A stretch of 64,000 nt of DNA from Hyphomicrobium sp. (GTDB taxonomy: Bacteria > Pseudomonadota > Alphaproteobacteria > Rhizobiales > Hyphomicrobiaceae). The stretch spans positions 186,001-250,000 of the forward strand of contig NZ_JAIELN010000006.1 in assembly GCF_019753045.1 (NCBI RefSeq), written 5' to 3'. The notes under the pieces were generated by a model. That model made no database searches, was not told where the DNA came from, and saw only the letters and a program-made list of their open reading frames with translations. This document shows, piece after piece, positions 9,043-17,971 of this stretch (the first letter of the stretch is position 1; each line of letters opens with the position of its first letter). Both the position numbers and the translations under genes were made by a program.

Positions 9043-9219
9043 ATGTACCACATCGTTCATGTCGGATTGAACAACGCGGCCCTGAAACAGCTCGACGATC
9101 TGCGTCAGGCCTTTCCAAATCTCTACAATCGCCAGGATATTCTCCTGCAGCTTCTCGAAGAGGCTCATCAGAAATATGCGAAAGAAGCTTTGAAGCCGAA
9201 GCTGCAGATTGCAGCGTAA
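9043..9219 (+). CDS. Small hypothetical protein (58 aa)
   Basis: The frame encodes MYHIVHVGLNNAALKQLDD and continues with LRQAFPNLYNRQDILLQLLE and AHQKYAKEALKPKLQIAA. A short strand is followed by amphipathic helices, a plausible folded or coiled-coil small protein. Codon usage has the high third-position GC of the neighbours. The Shine-Dalgarno site is weak (AGAG 3 bases off). It has no signal peptide. An overlapping frame from 9012 is its shadow. The function is unknown. Confidence 0.5.
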   Translation: MYHIVHVGLNNAALKQLDDLRQAFPNLYNRQDILLQLLEEAHQKYAKEALKPKLQIAA

Positions 9220-9407
9220 TTCCAGAGTCTTACAGTACTTACTTCCATTAGCTCGCCGTTTGTAAACGAGGCGCGCCCGGCGTTAATGCGGTTTACACAA
9301 AGATTACAATTCTTTCTTTGCAGTCCTTCCTTATTCAGAGTTCATTCAGTCGTAGGCAACGACGGTTGCTCGCACGCTTACTCGCGTGCTGTTTAGGATA
9401 AGCGGAG

Positions 9408-9650
9408 ATGAACATGCGTATTGCACCACTATTGGCAGCGTCCGTCGTTGCGATCGGTTTGTCTGCGGCGGGCTCTTCTTCTTCACAGGCCGCTCAGCTC
9501 GCACCGCTAAAGGGAATACAAGCAAGTCAATCACTTGCGACGCCGGTTGGTGTTCGCCGGTACTGCTGGCGCTGGCGTAATATCTGCGCAAGCCGCTGGG
9601 GTTGGGGCGGCCCGCGTTTCCGCCGCTGCATGTGGCGTCACGGATGCTGA
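9408..9650 (+). CDS. Small exported Arg/Trp/Cys-rich protein (80 aa)
   Basis: A clear signal peptide (NMRIAPLLAASVVAIGLSAA, cleavage probably after SQA near residue 28) precedes a mature part of about 50 residues. The mature part has four cysteines and many Arg and Trp residues (YCWRWRNICASRWGWGG, then RFRRCMWRHGC). GCGGAG lies just before the ATG at 9408; translation could also start at the ATG at 9414. Short exported W/R/C-rich proteins of this kind are common in Hyphomicrobiales, and their role is unknown. Two disulfides are plausible in the periplasm. Confidence 0.6.
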   Translation: MNMRIAPLLAASVVAIGLSAAGSSSSQAAQLAPLKGIQASQSLATPVGVRRYCWRWRNICASRWGWGGPRFRRCMWRHGC

Positions 9651-9697
9651 TCTTCATTTGACCGTGTGCGCGGCGTCGAAGAGCGATGCCGCGCATC

Positions 9698-10072
9698 TCA
9701 CATTTGCTTGTTCGCCCGCCGCAGCCGGGTCGCGAGAAGGCTCATGACGCGGAGCGCGAATTGCGGATCGTCGCGGACGACCGCGAGAAACGCCGGCTTA
9801 TCGATGGCGACAACTTCTGTCGGTTCAGCGGCCATTGCGGCAGCGCTTCGCGGTCCATCATCGATCAACGCCATCTCGCCGAAAATGCCGCCGGCTTGGA
9901 CGTTTTCCAGCACTATCCCATAGGTAATGACGTCAACCCGGCCTGACCGCACCATGTACATGGTGTCACCGGGATCTTCCTCGAGGAAGATCTTTTCGCC
10001 GGCCTCGAAATGGCGGTAGGGCGCGCCAATGCGGTCGAGTATCGAGAAATCAAAAGGCCGGTCGTCGCTCAT
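9698..10072 (-). CDS. Stand-alone cyclic-nucleotide-binding domain protein
   Basis: The 124-residue protein consists of a single CAP/Crp-type effector domain. It has the beta-barrel start RHFEAGEKIFLEEDPGDTMY and the phosphate-binding cassette GGIFGEMALIDDGPRSAAA, where the Glu and Arg contact cyclic nucleotides in cAMP-binding relatives. There is no helix-turn-helix domain, so it is not a Crp-type activator by itself. It may act as a small sensor or partner protein. A GGGGGAG site precedes the ATG at 10072. The ligand is unknown. Confidence 0.8.
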   Translation of the reverse strand: MSDDRPFDFSILDRIGAPYRHFEAGEKIFLEEDPGDTMYMVRSGRVDVITYGIVLENVQAGGIFGEMALIDDGPRSAAAMAAEPTEVVAIDKPAFLAVVRDDPQFALRVMSLLATRLRRANKQM

Positions 10073-10229
10073 GCGGCCGCTCCCCCGAAGACTTCCGTCG
10101 GTCGGGCAAAGCTAGAACCGTCCGTGTGCGAGAGCAAGTCTCAGAGGCGGCGCCGTAACCGGGCCAGGACCAGCGGGCAGAGGTAGACAAGGGCGGGGCG
10201 GAAACCCCGCCGCAGTCACTTCATTGACG

Positions 10230-10772
10230 TCATTTGGGGGCGAGCACCATGACCATCTGGCGGCCTTCAAAGCGTGGTTCGCTTTCGACCTTTGAGATGG
10301 ACTCGGTGTCGGCTTTCACGCGCTGCAGGACGGCCATGCCAAGCTGAGAGTGCGCCATTTCACGGCCGCGGAAGCGCAGCGTTATCTTGACCTTATCGCC
10401 ATCTTCGAAGAACCGCTTAATCGCCCGCATCTTCACGTCGTAGTCATGATCATCGATGCCCGGTCGCATCTTGATCTCTTTCAACTCAACGATTTTCTGA
10501 TTTTTACGGGCCTCGGCGGCCTTCTTCTGTTCTTGGAATTTGAACTTGCCGAAGTCGAGGATTTTGCAGACCGGCGGTTCCGCGTCGGGCGAAATTTCCA
10601 CGAGGTCTAGTCCGGCCTCTTCGGCGCGGGCAAGTGCATCGAATTTTGCGATGACGCCGACGTTCTGGCCTGTCTCATCGATGAGACGGACTTCTCGGGC
10701 CCGAATTTGGTCGTTGATGCGGGGCCCTGAGTTTTCCCGGCTCTGAGGCTCGGGTCGCATTGGTTTACGGAT
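10230..10772 (-). CDS. infC: Translation initiation factor IF-3, probable ATC start
   Basis: The product has both IF-3 domains: an N-domain ([20 protein letters not shown], then [18 protein letters not shown]), a lysine-rich linker and a C-domain ([21 protein letters not shown]). IF-3 binds the 30S subunit and checks start codons. The first ATG (10760) lies 19 bases after the AAGGAG site. An in-frame ATC at 10772-10770 lies just 7 bases after it, giving a protein of 180 residues. infC genes typically use AUU or AUC so that IF-3 represses its own translation, so I chose the ATC. Family identity is certain; the start is an inference from spacing and known practice. Confidence 0.93.
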   Translation of the reverse strand: MRKPMRPEPQSRENSGPRINDQIRAREVRLIDETGQNVGVIAKFDALARAEEAGLDLVEISPDAEPPVCKILDFGKFKFQEQKKAAEARKNQKIVELKEIKMRPGIDDHDYDVKMRAIKRFFEDGDKVKITLRFRGREMAHSQLGMAVLQRVKADTESISKVESEPRFEGRQMVMVLAPK

Positions 10773-10785
10773 GGTTCAACTCCTT
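10770..10785 (-). promoter_or_regulatory. infC ribosome site and non-standard ATC start
   Basis: AAGGAG occupies 10785-10780 on the minus strand, followed by a 7-base spacer and ATC at 10772-10770. The codons CGT AAA CCA then lead in frame to the ATG at 10760. Rare start codons in infC underlie IF-3 autoregulation in other bacteria. Confidence 0.7.
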
Positions 10786-10963
10786 ATGTGGTTCCAATTA
10801 TTGACCGAAGACGGATTCCCGGCTCAGTCAGCGGCGAACATGGGAAAGAACGGGCTCTCAAGTCAAGCGTGACGCGTGAGCAAAATTGCCAAAAGGCGTG
10901 CCTTCGGCCGTTTTCCGAACACTTTCCCGTCTTCGCAGGGCTTTTTTGCGGGGCAGATGGCCC

Positions 10964-11695
10964 TCAACGCCAGTGCTTCGCTATCCACGGGGTCGGCAGG
11001 ACATACTTATAGGATCTCTTCCACGCCGCGTTGACAGGCCAAATTCCGTCGCGTGCTTCATCCGGATCGGGCTTGCCGTGGAACGCTACGACCTTTGCTT
11101 CGGGCGGGAGCCGAGGCGGAATGAAGAAATTCAGGGGCCAACTCGGCAGCAGCGAGTGTTTGAAGCTCAGGCACCATTCCGGGGGGAAGAAAACGACGTC
11201 TTCGCTCTCGGCGGAAATGTATTGTTGTTCAATCCGGTAGCGGCGCAGGATGGCTTCAGGATCGGCGTTGAACGTGTCGAAGATGTGAGACATCTTGCCG
11301 ACAGGGAACCGATAGATCGAGGTATTGCCGACGCGCTCGTTGGGTTGGGTCCAGTTCTGGGCAACGCAAAAACGCCCGGGCTCGAAGTCGAAGAAGCCGT
11401 CTATCGATCCTGTGATTACAACGTCGAGATCAAAAAACAGTACGTCGCCTTCGAGATCGTGAAGCGGGTATTGCCAGAGAGATAGCTTCCGCCACGGCGT
11501 CGCAAATTCGCGCGCGGGCAAGTTGATCGGGGGAAGAGGTGCAATTTGCACCCACGGATCGACCCCTTTTGCGTCGTCAGTGAAACATATGAGGCGGGTT
11601 TCCCGCTGCGTATTGCGGCGGATCATCGATGCCAAGCGATTGAGGTATTCGATGCCGTATCGCGTACCCCATTTGATACAGATTATTGTTTGCAT
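10964..11695 (-). CDS. Glycosyltransferase-like protein (243 aa)
   Basis: The start MQTIICIKWGTRYGIEYLNRL at 11695 has GCGAGGCG just upstream and is preferred over the ATG 27 bases earlier. The segment DVLFFDLDVVITGSID contains a DxD motif of the GT-A fold, which binds the nucleotide-sugar and metal. RLICFTDD near residue 40 and VVAFHGKPDP near the C-terminus fit a GT8-like or capsular-type transferase. It is predicted to be cytoplasmic. A GT4 glycosyltransferase follows upstream at 12019-13182 on the same strand, so both may act on one envelope glycan. Donor and acceptor are unknown. Confidence 0.65.
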   Translation of the reverse strand: MQTIICIKWGTRYGIEYLNRLASMIRRNTQRETRLICFTDDAKGVDPWVQIAPLPPINLPAREFATPWRKLSLWQYPLHDLEGDVLFFDLDVVITGSIDGFFDFEPGRFCVAQNWTQPNERVGNTSIYRFPVGKMSHIFDTFNADPEAILRRYRIEQQYISAESEDVVFFPPEWCLSFKHSLLPSWPLNFFIPPRLPPEAKVVAFHGKPDPDEARDGIWPVNAAWKRSYKYVLPTPWIAKHWR

Positions 11696-12018
11696 CGCCT
11701 CGCTTTTGACACTTATGACCACGTCCCCGTGGTTTCAACACATCCTGTCCGGTCTTTGATATCGGAAGTTTTCCGGACGCAAAAGCGCGCACAGTGAACT
11801 GTGCGAACAATAGTGTCAGTAACGGTGATAGCGGTGAAGAATTATGTCAGGCCCACTCAACCGGGCATTGCGCAAAATGTTCTTTGCAAGACGAAGGCGT
11901 TCAGTGGAGAGCTGACGGTGCCGACTTTTCCACGAAAATATCCCGTGCGCACCGTCACGGCGAGAGGGCCGCGACGATCAAAGACCTTTCACCCAGCTGG
12001 ATGAGAGGCCTGACGGCG
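11696..12018. other. Intergenic stretch between two glycosyltransferase genes
   Basis: The 323 bases lie between two minus-strand genes. Small plus-strand frames from about 11794 run into the neighbouring gene and look like codon-bias shadows. No terminator or operator is evident. Confidence 0.35.
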
Positions 12019-13182
12019 TCATTTTGCGTCGATCAAGCGTTGGTAAACGGCCAGCGTTTTCGATGTCAGCTGGTCCAACGTAAAGCGGCTTCGAACGTTG
12101 GCCGCTCCTCGTTCGCCATATGCTTTACGCTTCTCGGCCGGCCACTTCAGCATTGTTCCGATCGCATTGGCGACGGCCTCTGGATCAGCGTATGGGACGC
12201 GCAAACCGGACGCTTTGTCGGGTGAGACGTCGGGTTCTGTCAGCGCTACTTCGCGGCCGGGGCCCGTGTCCGAGACGATGATCGGCACGCCCATCGCTTG
12301 GGATTCGATGGCGACGCGCGGAAGGCCCTCCTGCTCCGAAATATTGAGCGCGATATCACTGATCCCGTAAGCGGCCGCGATGTCGCGCACGTGTCCGGGG
12401 AAACGTAATTGATGCGCGACGCCGAGCTTCTGCGCCTGTGCTTCGAGTTCTTCTTTGAAGGCCGGTTTTTCGACTTCGCCAGCCAAGACACAGACGACAT
12501 CCGGCGCGCCGCGCTGTTTCAGAATTCCCAAAGCAGAGACGAGATGATGCTGCGCTTTGCGCGGCGTGATGCGGCCGGCGAGGATCAGGACGGGCTTGCT
12601 GCCGTCTGCATTCAGCAACTTTCGCACCGCAGCCAATCTTTCGGATGTCAGCAGCGCGGGATCAAATACAGTCCCATCGAAGGCACGATGAATAACGGCG
12701 ATCCGCTCTTCGGGCGTATGGTAGCGGGTGCGGATGAGGTGCGCCATGTAGTCCGAAACCGCGATCACGGTATCGCTGCGTGCCATGACGCTATTGTAGA
12801 AATTCTTCACCCGGGTTTTTTCGGAATATTCGGAATGGTAGGTTGTCACGAAAGGCGTGCTGGTGCGCCGCGCAGCGTAAAGGGCGCTCCAAGCCGGTGC
12901 GCGGCTTCGTGCATGAATGATCGAGACGTTTTCGCGGCGGATGATGTCGGCGAGCTGCCGCGCATTCTTCAAGAGCACGAGCGGGTTCTTGGTGGCGAGC
13001 GGCATGGGAATATGTTCGCCGCCTGCGGCAACGATCTGATCGACCATCGGGCCGCCTGCGGACGCGACGAGAGCGCGGTGTCCGTTTTTGACGAGCGCGG
13101 TTGCTATCTGCAAGCAGCCGAGTTCAGCGCCGCCCGCGCGCATACGAGGAATGACTTGCAGCACCGTCAAAGTGTTTTTCAT
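12019..13182 (-). CDS. Family 4 glycosyltransferase
   Basis: The 387-residue GT-B protein has the N-terminal signature VIPRMRAGGAELGCLQIATAL. The C-domain shows PVLILAGRITPRKAQHHLVSA and the acidic EQEGLPRVAIESQAMGVPIIV, the EX7E motif of family GT4, which holds the retaining transferase active site. Such enzymes move a sugar from a nucleotide donor to a lipid or glycan acceptor at the cytoplasmic face of the membrane. It may be linked in function to the GT-A gene at 10964. It stands divergent to the alpha/beta hydrolase gene at 13217 with 34 bases between. Confidence 0.88.
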   Translation of the reverse strand: MKNTLTVLQVIPRMRAGGAELGCLQIATALVKNGHRALVASAGGPMVDQIVAAGGEHIPMPLATKNPLVLLKNARQLADIIRRENVSIIHARSRAPAWSALYAARRTSTPFVTTYHSEYSEKTRVKNFYNSVMARSDTVIAVSDYMAHLIRTRYHTPEERIAVIHRAFDGTVFDPALLTSERLAAVRKLLNADGSKPVLILAGRITPRKAQHHLVSALGILKQRGAPDVVCVLAGEVEKPAFKEELEAQAQKLGVAHQLRFPGHVRDIAAAYGISDIALNISEQEGLPRVAIESQAMGVPIIVSDTGPGREVALTEPDVSPDKASGLRVPYADPEAVANAIGTMLKWPAEKRKAYGERGAANVRSRFTLDQLTSKTLAVYQRLIDAK

Positions 13183-13216
13183 TTCAGCTCATCAATCGGA
13201 GTCGTTGAGGCCAACG

Positions 13217-14020
13217 ATGGACAGTCCCTATAAGATTCCAGCCGCGGAACCGCAAATGCTTCCTGTCGGGAGAGGCGCGGAGGCGAGGGAAATCCCCTTT
13301 ATTGCGCAGCATCCGGCGAAATCCGCAGGGCCCGGGCTTTTCTGGCTCTCGGGCTTCATGTCGGAGATGTCGTCGACGAAAGCCACAGCAATGGCTCAAT
13401 GGGCGGCGGAGCATAATCTCGCGTCGACGAGATTTGATTATTCCGGTCACGGAATATCAGCGGGGCGCATCGAGGATGGAACGATCGGGCGGTGGCTCGA
13501 AGAAGCCGAGGCGGTCTTCTCAAAGGTCGCCAGCGGTGCTCAGATCGTCATCGGTTCGAGCATGGGCGGGCATATCGCGCTGCTGCTCTTGCGAAAGCTT
13601 CTGCGCGAGCGTCCAGACGAGGCAGCGCGGATCAAAGCGCTCGTTCTCATCGCGCCAGCGTGGGACATGACTGAAGAACTGATGTGGAAGCGTTTTTCCG
13701 ACGAGGTTCGCCGCGAAATCATGGAGCGCGGATTTTTCAAGCAACCGTCCGCATATGCGGAGCCCTATACGATCACGCGCCGCCTGATCGAGGAAGGCCG
13801 CGAACATCTTTTCGCGCGCCAGCCGTTCGATCCAGGGCGGCCGGTGGTCATTCTGCAGGGTCTGCTGGATGTCGATGTGCCAGCCTCTCATACGCGCGAA
13901 CTTACGACGTTCCTGACGGGCGACAGGGTCAAGTTGATCGAGGTTGCCGACGCTGAGCACCGGCTATCGCGGCCGCAAGATCTCGATCTGCTTTTTGACG
14001 AGATCGGCAAGCTGCTTTAG
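13217..14020 (+). CDS. Alpha/beta hydrolase (serine hydrolase)
   Basis: The ATG at 13217 is chosen because TTGAGG lies just upstream; the longer open frame from 13088 overlaps the divergent glycosyltransferase. The product has 267 residues. It carries the hydrolase elbow GSSMGGH (Ser nucleophile near residue 116) after the oxyanion-hole region PGLFWLSGFMSEMSSTK. A late D and H (GLLDVDVP and ADAEHRLS) complete the triad. No signal peptide is seen, so it is cytoplasmic. The substrate is unknown. The stop is 2 bases from the stop of the convergent gene at 14023. Confidence 0.82.
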   Translation: MDSPYKIPAAEPQMLPVGRGAEAREIPFIAQHPAKSAGPGLFWLSGFMSEMSSTKATAMAQWAAEHNLASTRFDYSGHGISAGRIEDGTIGRWLEEAEAVFSKVASGAQIVIGSSMGGHIALLLLRKLLRERPDEAARIKALVLIAPAWDMTEELMWKRFSDEVRREIMERGFFKQPSAYAEPYTITRRLIEEGREHLFARQPFDPGRPVVILQGLLDVDVPASHTRELTTFLTGDRVKLIEVADAEHRLSRPQDLDLLFDEIGKLL

Positions 14021-14022
14021 CG

Positions 14023-14985
14023 CTATTTGTCGTTGCTCGTCGAAGTGCCGGGATCGGGAAGTCCATTTTCGATCGCGTCTTCGATGCTCGTAGGTCCGGC
14101 GGAGGCGGCGATGGCCTCCGGCACGACCCAGATACGAAAGTTCTGCGTCGCGAGGCCGTTGTCGCAGAGGAGAGCACCGCCTTCGCTCCGGCAGCTCTTA
14201 TCGGCCGGAACCGTATAGGCTCCAGCGGAAGCGCCGCGGCTTTCGCCGACCTCGATCACTTCGATACGCGCGTCGGGACCGAGCGGAACGGCGCGATAGA
14301 CGCAGGCCGATTTGCCGGCGCAAGAATCAGCCGACGACTCTTCCGTCGTCGACAATGCGACCGCCTGGGTGCGCGGCATGCTGACGGCCGGTTCTTCGAT
14401 GCCATTCGACAGCCAGCAACTGTCGTCGATGCAAATGATCGGGTCGGGTTTGAAACCGAGCGCTGCATCATTCGTATCGAGCACAATCAGCACAGTGGCT
14501 GGCGCTGAGCCGGGCTTCGGCGCCTCAGCGACAATTATCCGCTCGCTTTCCGGTTTCGGCGCGACAGCCGCAGCGACGGGCACAGGTGCGGGTTGTTTTT
14601 CGGCGACCGGGGTAACAGCAGGCGGCGGCGCGGGAAGGGGGGCCGCGGCGACTGGGGCAGAGGTGGTCGGGGCGGCGCGAACGGCCGCCGCGGGCTCAGC
14701 CGCAACCTGCTGTGGGCGGCGTTCCTGCTTCAGGCGATCAGCCTCTTCCGCGCCCGCGCGGCTCAGCATGTCCGCTTCATAATCGGCGTCAGGCTTAGCC
14801 GCTGCCGGCGCCAACTTCACCGACGGCTTCGATGCTGGCTTTGGTGCTGGCTTAGCGGCGGGTTCGTCGCTCGCACCGGAGAATTTCTGTGCAATTGCCT
14901 GTGCCGGATCGATGGGGTCGGCATGGACGCCAAGCGCGGTGGTCATCACTGCCAACGTCGCTACAAAGAGCGTTTTGATCGCCAT
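14023..14985 (-). CDS. Exported Ala/Pro-rich protein of unknown function (320 aa)
   Basis: A signal peptide (MAIKTLFVATLAVMTTALGV, cleavage near HA-DP at 22-23) is followed by a low-complexity region rich in Ala, Pro and Lys (about 38-165). The C-terminal domain of about 130 residues is folded (VLIVLDTNDAALGFKPDPII) with several cysteines (IICIDDSCWLS, CAGKSACVYR, KSCRSEGGALLCDNG), which suggests three disulfides in the periplasm. The disordered linker could span peptidoglycan. No family was recognised. Confidence 0.65.
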   Translation of the reverse strand: MAIKTLFVATLAVMTTALGVHADPIDPAQAIAQKFSGASDEPAAKPAPKPASKPSVKLAPAAAKPDADYEADMLSRAGAEEADRLKQERRPQQVAAEPAAAVRAAPTTSAPVAAAPLPAPPPAVTPVAEKQPAPVPVAAAVAPKPESERIIVAEAPKPGSAPATVLIVLDTNDAALGFKPDPIICIDDSCWLSNGIEEPAVSMPRTQAVALSTTEESSADSCAGKSACVYRAVPLGPDARIEVIEVGESRGASAGAYTVPADKSCRSEGGALLCDNGLATQNFRIWVVPEAIAASAGPTSIEDAIENGLPDPGTSTSNDK

Positions 14986-15106
14986 GGAAATGCTCGTGGT
15001 CCCGCTCGCATCGGCGCCCCGATAGGGAGCGCAATTGCTGACGTCTTTATCCTCTATTCTGGCGGAATGGCGGAAAACGTGTGACGGAACGCTAAAATGC
15101 CGTTGG

Positions 15107-15970
15107 CTAGAGTCCCGCTATGGATTTCAGTCCTTCGACGTAGGTGGGATAGGCAAGTTTGACGCCCAGCTCGGCTTTCATGCGGGCGTTCGAAACCTTC
15201 TTGTTTTCGATATAGAAACTTCGCGCCGTGGACGACAGATCGGCATCGTCGGGGTCGGTCGCGGGCGGGCAGGGCACGCCCAACAGCTCGGCTCCATAGG
15301 CGATGACATCCTGGGGCGCTGCCGGAAGGTCGTCCGTCACATTGAAGATATGCACGCCGGGCGGAAGATCGATGCTCGCTTCGACCGCGGTCGCGATATC
15401 CTCGACGTGGATGCGATTGGTGAGCTGACCCGGTTTGAAGATGCGCCGTGCAGTGCCTGCTTTCAGTTGATCGATGGCGCTTCGGCCAGGGCCATAAATT
15501 CCAGGCAGGCGATAAATGACGAGGGCTTTTCCGGATGCGCGTGCGAGTTCGATCCAACCGTTCTCAGCTTTGACGCGACGCTGTCCACGGATGGTTCCGG
15601 GGCGCGTCTCCGTCGTTTCGTCGACCCAGCCGCCCGCTGCGTCGCCGTAGACCCCGACGGTCGAAAAATATCCGATCCAGCGAATGGACGGGCTCGCGGC
15701 AATCGCGGCGCCGTAGCATCTCAAGGCCGGATCGTCTTCAGCATCGGGCGGAATGGATAGCAGCACGTGCGTTGCGCTTTGAAGCGCATCGGCGACGTCG
15801 TGCAGAGCTTCCCTTCCGTCGAAAAGGAAAGGCTCGAAGCCCTGCTCGACGAGACGCTCGACTTTTTCGGCGTGCGCGGTCGTGCCGGCGACCGTCCAGC
15901 CTTCCTCTATGAGCCGCCGTCCGAGTTCGGTGGCGCAGTATCCCAGTCCGAAACAGAAGAGCCGGCTCAT
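15107..15970 (-). CDS. NAD(P)-binding SDR-type epimerase/dehydratase-like protein
   Basis: The start MSRLFCFGLGYCATELGRRL at 15970 is one base past the queG stop and shows the Rossmann motif GLGYCA (a variant of GxxGxxG). The upstream in-frame extension lies within queG and is rejected. The product has 287 residues. The segments HVLLSIPPDAEDDPAL, IGYFSTVGVYGD and VIYRLPGIYGPGR fit extended SDR proteins of the YeeZ/SDR_a5 sort, with Tyr in the VGVYGD motif. It is the last gene of a likely GST-queG-SDR operon. The substrate is unknown. Confidence 0.8.
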   Translation of the reverse strand: MSRLFCFGLGYCATELGRRLIEEGWTVAGTTAHAEKVERLVEQGFEPFLFDGREALHDVADALQSATHVLLSIPPDAEDDPALRCYGAAIAASPSIRWIGYFSTVGVYGDAAGGWVDETTETRPGTIRGQRRVKAENGWIELARASGKALVIYRLPGIYGPGRSAIDQLKAGTARRIFKPGQLTNRIHVEDIATAVEASIDLPPGVHIFNVTDDLPAAPQDVIAYGAELLGVPCPPATDPDDADLSSTARSFYIENKKVSNARMKAELGVKLAYPTYVEGLKSIAGL

Positions 15971-15971
15971 G

Positions 15972-17120
15972 CTAGCTGAGTTCCTCAATTGGCAAAGTCC
16001 ATTCGGCGGCGACCTCGGCGTCGTGCTCGCGAGCCTCATAGCGTTTTCGCAGAGCATCGATCTCGGCGTCACTCGCAAGCCGGCGAGATGCCCAGATCGC
16101 CATCGCGCGGACAAGTGCGGAGTTATCTTCCATCAGCGGTTCGATAAGGGGAAGGAGGGATCGATCGCCCGAGTTTCCCGAAGCGATCAGCGTATTGCGG
16201 ACGACGCGGTCGCGTCCTGTCCGTTTGATCGGCGTGCCCGCAAAGCGCAATCGGAATGCGGCATCATCGAGTGCAAGCAATTCGGCGAGGGGAGGATTGT
16301 CCGTTTCGGGGCGCGCTGCGTAACGGATCTCGGTGGCGGCGCTCGCGAACTTATTCCACGGACAGACGGCGGCGCAGTCGTCGCAACCGAATACGCGATT
16401 TCCGATGGGGCCGCGAAATTCAGGTGCGATATGACCTTTGTGCTCGATCGTCAGGTAGGCGATGCAGCGCCTCGCATCGAGCTGGTAGGGCGCGGGAAAG
16501 GCATTCGTCGGACAGACGTCGAGACATCGCCGGCACGAACCGCAATGGTCCTCGGTGGCTGCATCGGGTTCGAGTTCAGCCGTCGTCAATATGGCGCCGA
16601 GAAAGAGCCAGTTGCCGTGCTCGCGGGAAACGAGGATCGTGTGTTTGCCTTGCCAGCCGAGGCCGGCCTTCGCGGCGAGCGGCTTTTCCATCAGGGGCGC
16701 GGTATCGACGAAGACTTTGACTTCGGCGCCGGATCGTTCGGAAAACGAACGCGCCAGCGACTTGATCTTTTTCTTCAGAACGTCGTGGTAATCGCGGCCT
16801 TTGGCATAGACCGAAATCGCAGCGTTCGATCGATTGCGAAGGGCGTCGAGTGGATTGGCGGGCGGTGCGTACGACTGTCCGAAGATGATGGCGCTCTTGG
16901 CGTCCGGCCACAGCCGAAGAGGACCCGCACGCCGATCGGCATGGGTCTCCATCCAGTCCATGTCACCGTGGCGGTTCTCGCTCAGGAAGTGTGCCAGCCG
17001 AGCGGTTAGCTCCGTGTCGTCGGCCAAGCGCGCAATGCCGACGGCGTCGAGCCCAAGCTTTGCCGTTTCGGCGCGGATCATTTCGCCAAGAGCGGAGCTG
17101 GAATTTTGGGCTTCGGACAT
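15972..17120 (-). CDS. queG: Epoxyqueuosine reductase QueG
   Basis: The 382-residue length fits QueG. The protein carries two [4Fe-4S] motifs (CGSCRRCLDVCPTNAF and CDDCAAVCPWN) and the cobalamin-domain sequence GLGWQGKHTILVSREHG. A HEAT-like C-terminal part (RNTLIASGNSGD, then ALVRAMAIWASRRL) is also present. QueG reduces epoxyqueuosine to queuosine in tRNA with GUN anticodons, using cobalamin and iron-sulfur clusters in the cytoplasm. It lies between the GST gene (9 bases upstream) and the SDR gene (1 base downstream), so all three are probably one transcript. Confidence 0.95.
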   Translation of the reverse strand: MSEAQNSSSALGEMIRAETAKLGLDAVGIARLADDTELTARLAHFLSENRHGDMDWMETHADRRAGPLRLWPDAKSAIIFGQSYAPPANPLDALRNRSNAAISVYAKGRDYHDVLKKKIKSLARSFSERSGAEVKVFVDTAPLMEKPLAAKAGLGWQGKHTILVSREHGNWLFLGAILTTAELEPDAATEDHCGSCRRCLDVCPTNAFPAPYQLDARRCIAYLTIEHKGHIAPEFRGPIGNRVFGCDDCAAVCPWNKFASAATEIRYAARPETDNPPLAELLALDDAAFRLRFAGTPIKRTGRDRVVRNTLIASGNSGDRSLLPLIEPLMEDNSALVRAMAIWASRRLASDAEIDALRKRYEAREHDAEVAAEWTLPIEELS

Positions 17121-17129
17121 ACGAGCGAT

Positions 17130-17834
17130 TTAGAAATCGAGATCGGAATAGGCAAGGGGCGGCGCCGTTCCCGGAACGCGGTCGCCGAGCAAGGCTCGGA
17201 AGGACGGCCGGGATTTCATTCGCTGATACCAGACTTTGACGGTCGGATAGTCGTTCCACGGTATCTCGCCCAGGTAGTCTACGGTCGAAATTTGGGCTGC
17301 GGCAGCAAAATCGGCAAAGCTCAGCTCGTCGCCGCCGATCCAGCGGCGGGTGTCGGCGAGATAGCCCGTGTAGGAGAGATGATATTTAAGATTTGCGCGA
17401 ACGGCACGAAGGACGCCTGGATCAGGCGCGACGGGGCCTGAGGGGCGCATCGAGCTGTAGACCTTCTCGACGAGAAGTTCTCTCGTCACCTCGCGATCGA
17501 ACTTGCCGTGATACCAGTCGATAAGGCGGCGGATCTCCGCGCGGTCCTCGCGGTTGCCCGGAATGAGCGGAGGGGGACCTGGCGCTATCGTCGTCGCGCT
17601 CGGCAATACTTCTTCAGCGATGAACTCAGAAATCGAGTACGCGCCGCATAGCGTCAGGCCATTCTCGAATTCGAGAACCGGCATCTCGCCTGCGGGGTTC
17701 TTCGCAAGAAAACTTTGGCGCCATTCCCAAGGATTTTCATCGAGAAGCTGAACTTCGACGCCGTATTCGGCAAGCGCCAATCGAATGGACCGAGATCGCG
17801 GGCATAGGCGGTATTGCGTAAGTCGCGGGGGCAT
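17130..17834 (-). CDS. Glutathione S-transferase family protein
   Basis: The 234-residue protein has an N-terminal thioredoxin-like domain (TQYRLCPRSRSIRLALAEYG, the glutathione site with Cys-Pro-Arg-Ser) and a helical C-domain (WIGGDELSFADFAAAAQIST, the family N-capping box). It also contains NPAGEMPVLEFENGLTLCGA, with the cis-Pro loop. It probably acts in the cytosol on glutathione conjugates or as a disulfide reductase. It heads the operon with queG. Confidence 0.88.
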   Translation of the reverse strand: MPPRLTQYRLCPRSRSIRLALAEYGVEVQLLDENPWEWRQSFLAKNPAGEMPVLEFENGLTLCGAYSISEFIAEEVLPSATTIAPGPPPLIPGNREDRAEIRRLIDWYHGKFDREVTRELLVEKVYSSMRPSGPVAPDPGVLRAVRANLKYHLSYTGYLADTRRWIGGDELSFADFAAAAQISTVDYLGEIPWNDYPTVKVWYQRMKSRPSFRALLGDRVPGTAPPLAYSDLDF

Positions 17835-17971
17835 AGGATTCCTGTGCTGATGACGGCGGCACTATACACCCGCTGTCGTCGATTCGATGGCAACTCGGCT
17901 AAACGACCTCTTTGGCATCGCCACAATTTCTGTTAACGCTCGGCCGCTTTCGAGCGCGCGAAGGAGCACTG

